Translations under genes and position numbers: made by a program
From: Agrococcus sp. ProA11
GTDB taxonomy: Bacteria > Actinomycetota > Actinomycetes > Actinomycetales > Microbacteriaceae
Assembly (NCBI RefSeq): GCF_039880525.1
Contig: NZ_CP156989.1
Span: 2,294,001 to 2,358,000 of the forward strand
Reading direction: 5' to 3'
DNA: 64,000 nucleotides
Shown: positions 16,735-26,000 of the stretch, in pieces
Layout of the letters: each line of letters starts with the position of its first letter
Position numbering within the stretch: the first letter of the stretch is position 1
The notes under the pieces: model-generated
Told to the model about the DNA's origin: nothing
Database searches by the model: none
The model's input: only the letters and a program-made list of their open reading frames with translations

Positions 16735-18314
16735 GGCGCACCTCCCCCGCTGCCGGGCTCGATCGTGACCGCGCGGTCGCCGAATCGCACCACGTCACCG
16801 GCGGCGAGCGCGAAGGCCTGGCCCGGTGCGAGGACGTGCTCGACGCCCGCGCGCACGACGGTCGAGCCGTTGGTCGACGCTCGGTCGACGGCGGCAAGCG
16901 GGTCGGCAGTGATGAGCAGGTGCGTCTTCGAGATCGAGCGCGTCTCGTCGACCACCGGCAGCAAGCGCTCGACGATCTCGCCGGCGGCGGCCGCCGGGTT
17001 GCGACCGATGAGCGCGGAGCCCGTGATCGAGCAGCGGTCGCCGCTGTCGAACGCGAGCGTTGCGACGGTGGCGCGTGCACGCGGTCGCGCGCGAGTGGCA
17101 TCCAGGTCGTCATCGTGGTCGACCGCATCGACGCGGCGCACGGTGCTGTCGTCGATGTCGTCGCCCGCACCGCTGTCGACGTCGAGCTCCAGGATCGTGT
17201 CCTCGCTGAACGGCACCGCGCCACGGGCCGGCTGCGGTGCCCGCTGGGGTGCCCGCTGGGGTGCCGGCTGCGGCGCGGTCGGAGGCGCGGACTGCGGCGT
17301 TGTCGCCGACGGCGCAGCCGGCGGCTGCTCGCGCGCCGACTCCCTGCCGGGCACGCTGTCGACGATCCCGCCGATCGACGCGGCCGGTGTGCGCTCGACC
17401 CCCGGTGCGCGCTGCTCGCGCGACTGCCCGGGAGCTGCGGCACGACCGCTCAGCTCGCCGGGTCGATAGCCCCCCGCTCGCGCGGCGCCCGTCGCCGTTC
17501 CTGGTGTGGTGTGCGGCGACGGCTCGACCGGTGGCCGGCCCGCGAGCCCCACGGGCTCCCGACCCTGCGCCTCGGGGCGCGCGACGCCGACGACGCCCGC
17601 GCTCGTGCGCGCGCCGGGGCGATAGGCGTGGCCCGTGCGATCGGCGGGGGTGGCGAGCGACGGCAACTCGGAGCGCGCGGCCTCGGGCTCCGCGTTCACG
17701 GTCTTCCGCGCGATGCGCATCCGCTTCTCGTGGTACGGATCGAGCCCCAGTTTCGTGTCGACGAACCAGGTCGCGCCGACCTTGTCGAGCCAGCCGCGGC
17801 CGCGCCTCTCGCTGTCGAACAGCGGTGACAGGAACACGAGCAGCGGACCGATGAGCGGCACCAGGAAGCTCGCGTACAGCACGGTCGCGCGCAGCAGCGC
17901 CCTGCCGAAGCGCGGCTGGGCGAGCGTCGCGACGTTGACGGAGCGGATGCCCGTGAAGGCCTTGCCCAACGTCACGCCTCTCCGCCCGTGCAGCACGAGC
18001 TGCACGATCACGAAAGCGATCGACAGCACGGTGGAGACCGCGGTGGCCACGACCATCCACACGAAGTTCGGATGGCTCACGAGACCGGCCGGCGCGATGG
18101 CACCGGTGGCGACCTTCAGCAAGCTCGGCAGCGCGACCAGCCAGTACGGCAGCTGCAGGAGGGCGTAGACCGCGAACTCGATGAGAGACGCGACCGCCCG
18201 GCGTCCCAGCGGCGCGGGCCGGAGCCCGAGCGCAGCGGCGTACGCGGGGTCGGGCCGGCCATCCTCATCGAGGCCCTCGATGACCTTCCGGTCGTCCTGG
18301 ATCTCCCAGATCAT
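16731..18314 (-). CDS. RDD-family membrane protein with C-terminal FHA domain
   Basis: The product is 527 residues. Residues 35-225 form an RDD domain with several membrane passes (LGRRAVASLIEFAVYALLQLPYWL at the start, GVTLGKAFTGIR in the middle). A Pro/Ala/Arg-rich linker of roughly 200 residues follows, containing GIVDSVPG (17346-17369) and the acidic SEDTILELDVD, a plausible phospho-Thr site. The final 105 residues are an FHA domain (SALIGRNPAAA, SKTHLLI, STNGSTVV). It would tether FHA binding to the membrane. The ATG at 18314 overlaps the transglutaminase-like stop; the same frame remains open far upstream without sense. Several tandem QRAP repeats lie in the linker. Confidence 0.87.
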   Translation of the reverse strand: MIWEIQDDRKVIEGLDEDGRPDPAYAAALGLRPAPLGRRAVASLIEFAVYALLQLPYWLVALPSLLKVATGAIAPAGLVSHPNFVWMVVATAVSTVLSIAFVIVQLVLHGRRGVTLGKAFTGIRSVNVATLAQPRFGRALLRATVLYASFLVPLIGPLLVFLSPLFDSERRGRGWLDKVGATWFVDTKLGLDPYHEKRMRIARKTVNAEPEAARSELPSLATPADRTGHAYRPGARTSAGVVGVARPEAQGREPVGLAGRPPVEPSPHTTPGTATGAARAGGYRPGELSGRAAAPGQSREQRAPGVERTPAASIGGIVDSVPGRESAREQPPAAPSATTPQSAPPTAPQPAPQRAPQRAPQPARGAVPFSEDTILELDVDSGAGDDIDDSTVRRVDAVDHDDDLDATRARPRARATVATLAFDSGDRCSITGSALIGRNPAAAAGEIVERLLPVVDETRSISKTHLLITADPLAAVDRASTNGSTVVRAGVEHVLAPGQAFALAAGDVVRFGDRAVTIEPGSGGGAP

Positions 18315-20617
18315 CGGCGCCTGCGCTCCTTCCTCCGTCGCGAGAACGATCGCAGCGACAGCCTGCTCCGCAGCCGCGTGCTGAGCTTCGCCTCTGCGCG
18401 CATCCCCTGCACGCTCCGCTCCACGTCGAGCCAGAACGCGTCGACCTCGTCCCTGGCGGGTTCGCCGGGGCCGAAGACGCCTTCGTCGACGAATTCGCCG
18501 ATCTCGGTCGCTCTCGATCGAGGGTAGCGATCCTCGACCAGACCGGCGACCTCTCGGCGGGTGACACCGGCGGGCACCGGCAGCCCCAGGTCGACCGCGT
18601 GATCGACCACTTCGTGCCAGCCGCCGGCCAGCCGATCGCTCTCCCGCTCGGCGCGCGCCCGCCGGCGCCACCGCGCCGCCTTGAGCGCGCCGACCACGAG
18701 GAACGGCGAGGCGAGCAGCAGCAGGAGCAGCAGCACCGAGCCACCCAGCCACAGCCAGACGACCCAGGAGGTGTCCTCGAGCTCCTCGTCGTCCTGCTGA
18801 CCCTCGTCCGCCACCGTGTCCGGCGACATGTCGGCCGGCTCCTCCGGCGGCTGCGGCGGCTGCAGCACCTGCGGCTTGGGGTCCGGCTCGGGCTCGGGCT
18901 CCGGCTGGATGTCGTCGTTGTCCTCCGGCGGCGTCGGGTCGAATCGCACCCATCCGTGGCCCTCGAACGGCACCTCCACCCACGCGTGCATGTCACCACC
19001 GGTGAGCTCGACCGGGTCGGCGCTGCCGGTGAAGCCGTCTCTCGGGTAGAGGCCCATGACCACGCGCGCGGGCACGTTAATGCGGTGCAGCGCGAGCGCG
19101 AAGGCGGTCGCGTACTGCTCGTCGTCGCCGACCAGCACGTCGCGCTCGAACATCGCCTGGATGCGCGAGGCTCCATGGCCGGCGAGCGAGGGGATCGTGT
19201 CGTCCTCGAGGCCGTGGCTGAAGCTGCCGTTCTGCAGCAGCCGCTGCATGTTCTGGATGTTCTCGAGTCGGTCCTGCCCCTCGTTGCCCCTCGTGGCGAC
19301 CCACGCCTGCAGCAGGTCGGGCACGACAGCGGGATCCGGCACCTGCACCTCGGAGATCCTCGACCCGTCGAGCTCCTCGTGCTCCGGCTGCTTCGGCACG
19401 ATCGCCTCGAGCGTGTACGAGTCCCCGGCGCCGAGGCCCTCGAGCGTGATGGCGGTGCCCGTCTGGCCGTTGTAGTGGAGCGAGCGCTGCAGCGCGTCGT
19501 CCCGCGGCCCCTCGAAGCGCAGCGACTGGATGTAGCCCACCTCCGGCACCCAGATGCCCGCATAGTCCTGCAGCTGCACCCGCACGGTCGCCGGCGTGCC
19601 CGACTGCTGCACGAGCACCTCGTCGCCGATGCGGGCGAACGATCCGGAGCCGGAGGCCTGCTGCGCCCCGGCCACCGCGAAGACGGTGCCGTCGTAGTAG
19701 TCGAAGGTCGCGAGCCGCAGACGACCGCCCGCAGGCATGCCGCTGACGGTCATGAGCGTGGAGTCCTCGAAGCTCTTGTGCCAGTTGCGGAAGCCGGCGA
19801 GCGGACTCGGGTACTCGGCGAGCTCGATGGGCGGCTGCACCGTGTCGCGGAGCACCGCCCGGCTGCTCGGCTGCACGGGGATGCTCAGCAGGCCCGCCAC
19901 CAGCAGCGCGGCCGCGACCATGCCCACGGCGCCCCGCGTACGCCGCCGTCGCGCGCGTCCACGCTGACGGCCGTCGTTGGTGACCTCGACCTCGTCGTTG
20001 AGCGCGGTCCGCCACGTCGCGCGCCGCCACGCCGACCACGCGACGACCACGCCCGCGACCACGATGCCGAGCACCGCGGGCAGGAAGGCGATCTTGGTCC
20101 CGAAGCTGATGCCGACCAGCAGCGCGGCGACGCCCGGGATCATCGCGAACGGGGCTCCGCGGCGCAGCCGCAGCGCCAGCACGGTGGCGACGGTCGAGCA
20201 CACCAGCAGCGTCAGGAACGGCACGACGAGCAGGCTCGGGAAGCCCTCTGCGGGCGGCTCGGCCGTCAGCAGCCCCTTCCACGAGAAGACCACGCCCAGC
20301 AGCAGCTCGCGCCACGCGTCGAGCGTCGGGAGGATGCCGCCGATGGTCTTGCGCGGCACCGCGAGCGCCGGCCCGAACAGCACGAGCGCCAGCACCACCC
20401 CGGCGACCGTGAGCAGCCAGCCACGCAGCGGGCGCAGCGAGGTGACGACGCCGACGGCGATGCCGAGCAGGGTGCCGCCGAGCCCGGCGACCAGGTAGGC
20501 GGTGCCGCCGAAGACCGGACCGAACGAGAGCGTCGCCGCGAGGCCGAGCGCGAAGATCGCGGCGCCGTCGACGAGCGCCTGCGTCGGCGTGCGGGGCAGC
20601 AAGGGCGTCTCGGTCAC
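18311..20617 (-). CDS. Transglutaminase-like membrane protein, catalytic Cys replaced by Asp
   Basis: This 768-residue membrane protein has an N-terminal block of about six membrane segments, a large external region, a transglutaminase-core fold, a Pro/Glu linker, one more membrane helix (LWLGGSVLLLLLLLASPFLVVG) and a basic cytosolic tail with a DUF4129-like segment. The core motif reads VGDDEQYATAFALAL: Asp499 (19121-19123) stands where the Cys of G-x-C-x-x-x-A is expected. His544 (GGDMHAWVEV) and the FDPTP Asp are kept. Peptide cross-linking or hydrolysis by the usual thiol chemistry is therefore unlikely. It may bind or scaffold the surface protein encoded upstream. The GTG start overlaps the DUF58 stop (GTGA). 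It corresponds to Tgm of the bifidobacterial PFNA cluster. Confidence 0.88.
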   Translation of the reverse strand: MTETPLLPRTPTQALVDGAAIFALGLAATLSFGPVFGGTAYLVAGLGGTLLGIAVGVVTSLRPLRGWLLTVAGVVLALVLFGPALAVPRKTIGGILPTLDAWRELLLGVVFSWKGLLTAEPPAEGFPSLLVVPFLTLLVCSTVATVLALRLRRGAPFAMIPGVAALLVGISFGTKIAFLPAVLGIVVAGVVVAWSAWRRATWRTALNDEVEVTNDGRQRGRARRRRTRGAVGMVAAALLVAGLLSIPVQPSSRAVLRDTVQPPIELAEYPSPLAGFRNWHKSFEDSTLMTVSGMPAGGRLRLATFDYYDGTVFAVAGAQQASGSGSFARIGDEVLVQQSGTPATVRVQLQDYAGIWVPEVGYIQSLRFEGPRDDALQRSLHYNGQTGTAITLEGLGAGDSYTLEAIVPKQPEHEELDGSRISEVQVPDPAVVPDLLQAWVATRGNEGQDRLENIQNMQRLLQNGSFSHGLEDDTIPSLAGHGASRIQAMFERDVLVGDDEQYATAFALALHRINVPARVVMGLYPRDGFTGSADPVELTGGDMHAWVEVPFEGHGWVRFDPTPPEDNDDIQPEPEPEPDPKPQVLQPPQPPEEPADMSPDTVADEGQQDDEELEDTSWVVWLWLGGSVLLLLLLLASPFLVVGALKAARWRRRARAERESDRLAGGWHEVVDHAVDLGLPVPAGVTRREVAGLVEDRYPRSRATEIGEFVDEGVFGPGEPARDEVDAFWLDVERSVQGMRAEAKLSTRLRSRLSLRSFSRRRKERRRR

Positions 20618-21984
20618 TGCAGCGCCACCCCCCGCATCACGCGCGGCAGGTCGCTCACGCTGCCGACGGTGGCGAGCATGGTGTCGCCCATGGGCTGCAG
20701 CCGCGGCTTGGCGCCCTTGCCCACCGTGAACACGATCACGCGCGCCTGCGACGGCAGCAGCGTGCGCGCGCGCCGCACGAGCGTCGGCTCCACCCCCGCG
20801 CCCGCGTGCAGCATGATGACGGAGGCCCCCGCGTGCTCGCGCGCGATCGTCGCGGCGAGGTCGAGCAGTCGATCGTCGCGGGGCGACCACTCGACGCCGG
20901 AGAGCGCATCGAGCAGCCGCTTGCCGGTCGAGGCCGGCAGCGTGCGCCGCGAGGTCTGCACGACGACATCCATCTCGTCGCGCACCGCCTGCACGCCCAG
21001 CGATCCGAGGATCGAGATCGCGGTCTCGAACTCTGCCGGGTCGCCGTAGTCCTCCGGCGAGGTCGACAGCCCGAGCGCCAGCACGCTGCGCCGGGTCTGC
21101 TCGAACTGGCGCACCATCAGCGTGCCGGTGCGCGCCGACGACTTCCAGTGGATGTAGCGACGGTCGTCGCCGGCGACGTAGTCGCGCAGCGCGTGGAAGG
21201 CGATGTCGCTGTTGGTCAGGTCGCGCGTCGTGATGCCCTCGAGGTCGCGGATGAGCCCCGGGGCGCTCTCGTCCAGCTGCACGGTCTTGGGGTGCACGTA
21301 CAGCTCGACCGGATCGGTCCACTTCACCTGCCGGCGCAGCAGGCCGACGGGGTCGCCGCGCACCGACCGCACGGGCCCCACCTGCAGGATGGTGCGCCGG
21401 CTGGTGGGGATCGCGAAGACGTCCTCGTGCACGTCGCCCGGCTGCATGCGCGGCAGGTGGAACGAGGCGAGCGCCGTGCCGACGGGCACCTCGATGGTGG
21501 CCGGCAGCAGCGGCTTCTGCGAGGCGGCGTGGATCTCGATGCGCCCGAGCGCGCGCTCCCCCACCACCACGCGGGTGTAGGCGAGGTCGAGCTCGATGCG
21601 GTAGCGGTTGCGCCCGACCACGAACGCGATGCCGGCGATCAGCAGCAGCGCGCCCACGAGGCCGATCACGATGAGCTCCTTCCACCCCAGCGCGATGCCG
21701 CCGCCGAGCGCGGCGACCGTGCCGATCAGCACCGCCCAGCCGAAGCCCGTGATCGGTTCGAGCACCGGCCAGACGACACGACGCAGCCACGCAGCCGACG
21801 CCGCCGCCCAGGCGCTCGTGACCGACTCCTCCCCGACCGCCGCGTCGAGCGCGCGCCGCAGCGGCGGGCGCTCGCGCTGCACGGCGCTGCGCAGCCGGGT
21901 GCTGCCGGATGCGGTCGTCGTCGCGGTCGCGGGCTCGGGATCAGGGGCGGGAGTCGACGTCGCCCGCGCGGGCGCCGTCGTCAT
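20614..21984 (-). CDS. DUF58 (VWA-like) membrane protein
   Basis: The product is 456 residues. After a low-complexity start (MTTAPARATSTPAPDPEPAT) two membrane segments span about 95-150 (GWAVLIGTVAALGGGIALGW, LIVIGLVGALLLIAGIAFVVG). A beta-rich region and the DUF58 signature follow (HALRDYVAGDDRRYIHWKSS, then GTLMVRQFE). DUF58 proteins normally pair with MoxR ATPases, as here, where the ATG overlaps the MoxR stop. The exact role of such pairs is not settled; they are thought to help fold or assemble partner proteins. The partners here would be the transglutaminase-like and giant surface proteins. Confidence 0.9.
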   Translation of the reverse strand: MTTAPARATSTPAPDPEPATATTTASGSTRLRSAVQRERPPLRRALDAAVGEESVTSAWAAASAAWLRRVVWPVLEPITGFGWAVLIGTVAALGGGIALGWKELIVIGLVGALLLIAGIAFVVGRNRYRIELDLAYTRVVVGERALGRIEIHAASQKPLLPATIEVPVGTALASFHLPRMQPGDVHEDVFAIPTSRRTILQVGPVRSVRGDPVGLLRRQVKWTDPVELYVHPKTVQLDESAPGLIRDLEGITTRDLTNSDIAFHALRDYVAGDDRRYIHWKSSARTGTLMVRQFEQTRRSVLALGLSTSPEDYGDPAEFETAISILGSLGVQAVRDEMDVVVQTSRRTLPASTGKRLLDALSGVEWSPRDDRLLDLAATIAREHAGASVIMLHAGAGVEPTLVRRARTLLPSQARVIVFTVGKGAKPRLQPMGDTMLATVGSVSDLPRVMRGVALQ

Positions 21985-22961
21985 GCAGCGCGCTGCCGGT
22001 CCTGCGGCGCAGCGACATCGGCGATCGCTCGGTCGATGATGCGGTCGCCGGTGACGCCGGAGAACTCCGCCTCCGGGTCGAGCACGATGCGGTGGGCCCA
22101 GACGAACTGCGCGAGCTCCTTGACGTCGTCGGGCAGCACGAACGCGCGACCCTTTGCCGCTGCCCACACCTTGACGGCGCGCATGAGCGCCATGGCTCCG
22201 CGCACCGAGACGCCCAGACGCGTGTCCTTCGACTCGCGCGTGTGCTCCGAGAGCCGGGCGACGTAGTCGAGCACCGACTCGTCGACGTGGACGGTCGCGG
22301 CGAGGTCGATCATTTCTGCGATGGCGCCGGTGGTGATCACCGGCTGCACGCTGGCGGAGGCGTTGCGGATCGAGGCACCCGCGAGGATCCGCACCGTCTG
22401 CTCGCGACCCGGGTAGCCGATCGACGTCTTCATCAGGAAGCGGTCGAGCTGCGCCTCCGGCAGCCGGTAGGTGCCGGCCTGCTCGATGGGATTCTGGGTC
22501 GCGATGACCATGAACGGGCGCCCGACCTCGTACGCCGTGCCGTCGACGGTCACGCGGCCCTCCTCCATCACCTCGAGCAGCGCCGATTGCGTCTTCGGGC
22601 TCGCACGGTTGATCTCGTCGGCGAGCACGATGGAGGCGAAGATGGGCCCCTTGTGGAACTCGAAGGTCTGGGTCTTCTGGTCGTAGACCGTGACGCCCGT
22701 GACGTCGGAGGGCAGCAGGTCGGGCGTGAACTGGATGCGGTGGTTGGTGCCCTGCACGGTCGCCGCCATCGACTTCGCGAGCTGCGTCTTGCCGGTGCCG
22801 GGCGCATCCTCGAGCAGCAGGTGCCCCTCCGAGAGCATCGCGGTGAACGCGAGCCGGATGACGTCGTCCTTGCCGAGCACGACGGTGCCGACGTTGTCGA
22901 CCAGGCGGGTGAAGGTCTGGGCGAACCAGTCCGCCTGCTCACGGGTCATGGATGCGCTCAT
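21981..22961 (-). CDS. MoxR-family AAA+ ATPase
   Basis: This 326-residue AAA+ ATPase has Walker A (DAPGTGKTQLAKSMA), Walker B (IVLADEINRASPKTQSALLEVMEE), sensor 1 (IATQNPIEQ) and the conserved RLPEAQLDRFLMK. MoxR proteins act as chaperone-like remodellers alongside DUF58 or VWA proteins. The ATG at 22961 has GAGAGGA upstream. It lies 40 bp after the giant surface protein gene and overlaps the DUF58 gene by four bases. It is equivalent to the AAA-ATPase of the PFNA cluster. Confidence 0.95.
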   Translation of the reverse strand: MSASMTREQADWFAQTFTRLVDNVGTVVLGKDDVIRLAFTAMLSEGHLLLEDAPGTGKTQLAKSMAATVQGTNHRIQFTPDLLPSDVTGVTVYDQKTQTFEFHKGPIFASIVLADEINRASPKTQSALLEVMEEGRVTVDGTAYEVGRPFMVIATQNPIEQAGTYRLPEAQLDRFLMKTSIGYPGREQTVRILAGASIRNASASVQPVITTGAIAEMIDLAATVHVDESVLDYVARLSEHTRESKDTRLGVSVRGAMALMRAVKVWAAAKGRAFVLPDDVKELAQFVWAHRIVLDPEAEFSGVTGDRIIDRAIADVAAPQDRQRAA

Positions 22962-23001
22962 CGTCGGTCCTCTCGGAAGGGGATGGATTGGGATGGAGTG
23001 G

Positions 23002-26000
23002 TCATGGCCACCGAACGTTCGGGGTTCGGAGACTGCCGTGCGGGATGCCGTCGGGGCCGCCCCAGACGTACATGTAGGCGTTGCCGCTGAAGCCCGAGTA
23101 GCACAGGCGTGTGCTACCCGAGCGATACTGCGTGGTGCCGTTCGAGGCCCCGATCTGCACGGTGCCCTGCTGGAAGGGGTTGCCGTCGCCGTTGCCGTTG
23201 CTGTTGTGGCAGGCGAACTGGTACGAGCCGGGCGTCAGGTTCGACCAGCTCAGTTGGTAGTAGCGGCACTTCGCCGACGTGCCCGTCGTGCACCCGCCGT
23301 CCGCGCGACTCGCGTCGTCGCCCTTGCCGAGCGAGATGGATGGCGCCGCTCGCACCCGCGCGCTGGCACTGGCCGTGGTGGCCTGCGCGCCGTGGCCCGC
23401 CTCCGCGGCACCTGTCGAGGTGCGCACCTCGATGGTGTGCTGCGAGTCGGGGCCGCCCGTGGCCGACTCCGTGCCGCTGTTGGCGACGCTCCGCCACGCG
23501 CCGCCGTCGATGCGGATCTCGGTCGAGATGCTCCGGCCGTTCCTCGCCGGCGCCGACCAGCTGAAGTTGACCTGCCCGACCGCACTCTTCGCATCCGCCG
23601 CCGGACTGCCGATCGCGCCGTAGGGGCGCGCCTGGTTGCCCGCGTTCGTCCACTCGGACGCGTAGCTGGTGCCGTCGACGAACGCTACCGCGCGCACCGA
23701 GAAGGTGTACGGCCCGCCGTTGTTGTCCATGCCCGTGTACGTGCCGCCCGGCCCGAACGACTGCGTCCCGGCGCCGCCGCCGCGCACCTCGAACGACACC
23801 TCGTTCGAGCGCAGGCCGTTGGAGTTGCCGGGCGTCCAGGTGACCTGGGCATCGGTGTCGCCGTCGCTCGCGGAGACCGCGGATGGCGCATCCGGGGCCG
23901 TGTAGGTGCGCACCGCCGCCGAGGACGCCGAGGGCGTGCTCGTGCCCGCGTCATTGGTGGCGGTGACCGTGAACGTGACGTTCTCGCCCTCCGCCGCGAA
24001 GCGGAAGTTCGCCTGCGTGCCGGTGACCCGCGCGGGCGTCGCACCGTTCGATGGCGTCACGGTGTAGACGGTGATCGCCGCACCGTTCGGATCCGCCGGC
24101 TGCCAGGTGACGGCGACCTGCACCTCCCCCGGGATCGAGCGGTCGGGGGTCGCCGTGACGCCCTGCACCTGCGTGGGCGGGCCCGCGGGCGTGACCGGCT
24201 GCGAGTAGGCGGAGAAGTCGCTCGGCTCGACCGCGAGGTTCACGGCCTGCACCCGGAAGGTGTACGCCGTGCCGTTCGCCAGCCCCGTCCAGGTGTAGTT
24301 CAGCCCCTGCACCTGCTGCTGCACGGCACCGTTCGGCGCCGGCGGCGAGATCTCGACGACGTAGTGCTGGATCGGCGAGCCGTTGTTGACCGGCGCCTGC
24401 CACGAGAGCGCGACCTGCGTGTCGCCCCGCTCCCGCTGCGGCGGCGCCGGCTGCTCCGGCCGCACATCGGGACGCGCCTCGCGCGATGCGGCCGAGGGGT
24501 CGGAATCGCCGACCTCGTTCTGCGCCAGCACCTGGAAGGTGTAGGTCACGTTGTTCGTCAGGCCCGCGATGACGCAGGTCGTCGCCGCGCAGGGCTGCTG
24601 CACGGCGCCGTCGGAGGACCGCACGACGTAGCCCGTGATCGGCGCGCCGTTCGACGGCGGCGGTGCCCAGGTGAGCGTCACCTGCGCGTCGCCGACCGCG
24701 TCGACGTTGGGCCGCGGCGGCGCATCCGGCCTGCCCTTGACGTTGAGCGTGAGCGTGCCGCTCACCTGGCGCTGCGCGAGCTCGGTGGCGTCCTGCACGG
24801 TATAGCGCACGGTGAGCACGCCGGAGAAGTCGGCGCCCGGCGTCACGGTGACCTCTCGGTCGGTGTTCGAGATCGTGCCCTGCCCGGCGACCACCGCTGC
24901 CGCGACCATCCGCAGCGGGATGCCGTCCCGCTCGAACGGGTTGAAGTCGTCCTGCACCACGTCGAGCGTGAAGGGAACACCCTGCGTCGCCTCGCCGCTG
25001 TTCGGCCGTGCGATGGGCATCGGACGGTTCGTGGGGACGACCTCGACGATCACGGTGCCCGGTGCGCGGTTGCCGTGCGGGTCGATGGCGACGATCTGGA
25101 ACGAGCCGGTCGCGCCCGGCGGCGTGTTCGGCGCCGCCGTCGCCGAGAAGATCGAGCCGCTCATCGAGATCTCGACCCCGCTCATCGAGCCGCCGCCGGA
25201 CTCGAAGACCATCGCCTCGAGGTCGCCGGGATCCGGATCCGTGGTGGCGTCGCGCAGGTCGAACTCCACGGCGCCCTCACCCGCCACCGGCCGCAGCACG
25301 GCACCGGCGAAGACCGGCTCGACGACGCTGGAGGAGACCACGTCGATCGGGATCGTGAGGATTGCCGTGTTGCCGTCCTCCGGTCCCGTGCCGTCGGTGG
25401 CCTCGAAGGTGATTGACGCCGGCCCGACGTAGCCCTCGGGCGATCGGAACTGCAGGGTGTCAGCGCCCGCGATCAGGCCCGTGTCGTCGTCGTTCACGGC
25501 GGTGACGGTCTCGCCGGAGGTGATGCGCGGCGGGTTGCCGTTGAACGTGGTGACCCAGTCGCGCAGCGGCAGCTCGCGCAGGATCCCGGAGGGGATCTGG
25601 ATCGGCTCGGTGCGCGAGAGGAACGGCGCGCGGTCGCGCACGGGCGGCACGGCGACGAACGCCTCGGACGCGAGCCCGTCGATGTCGGTCACGCGGTAGG
25701 TGACGACCTGGAACTCCTCGCTCGGCACCACCTGGATCGCGTCGCCCGCGACCGAGCCGGGACCCGTCGCGATGGAGAGCGTGAGCTCGCTCGGGTCGCC
25801 GTCCGGATCGAGGTCGTTCTCGAGCACCGGCACATCCAGCGGCACGTCGACCTCGACCCCGTCGCGGGGCAGGGGGTCGTCGCGTGCGATCGGGGGCAGC
25901 AGCGGCGCGTCCTCCGCCACCGTCACCACGACCGAGCCCGTCGTCGACGCGCCTCGCGCATCCGTCACCGTGTAGGTGAACTGGTAGTCGCCCGTCTCCG

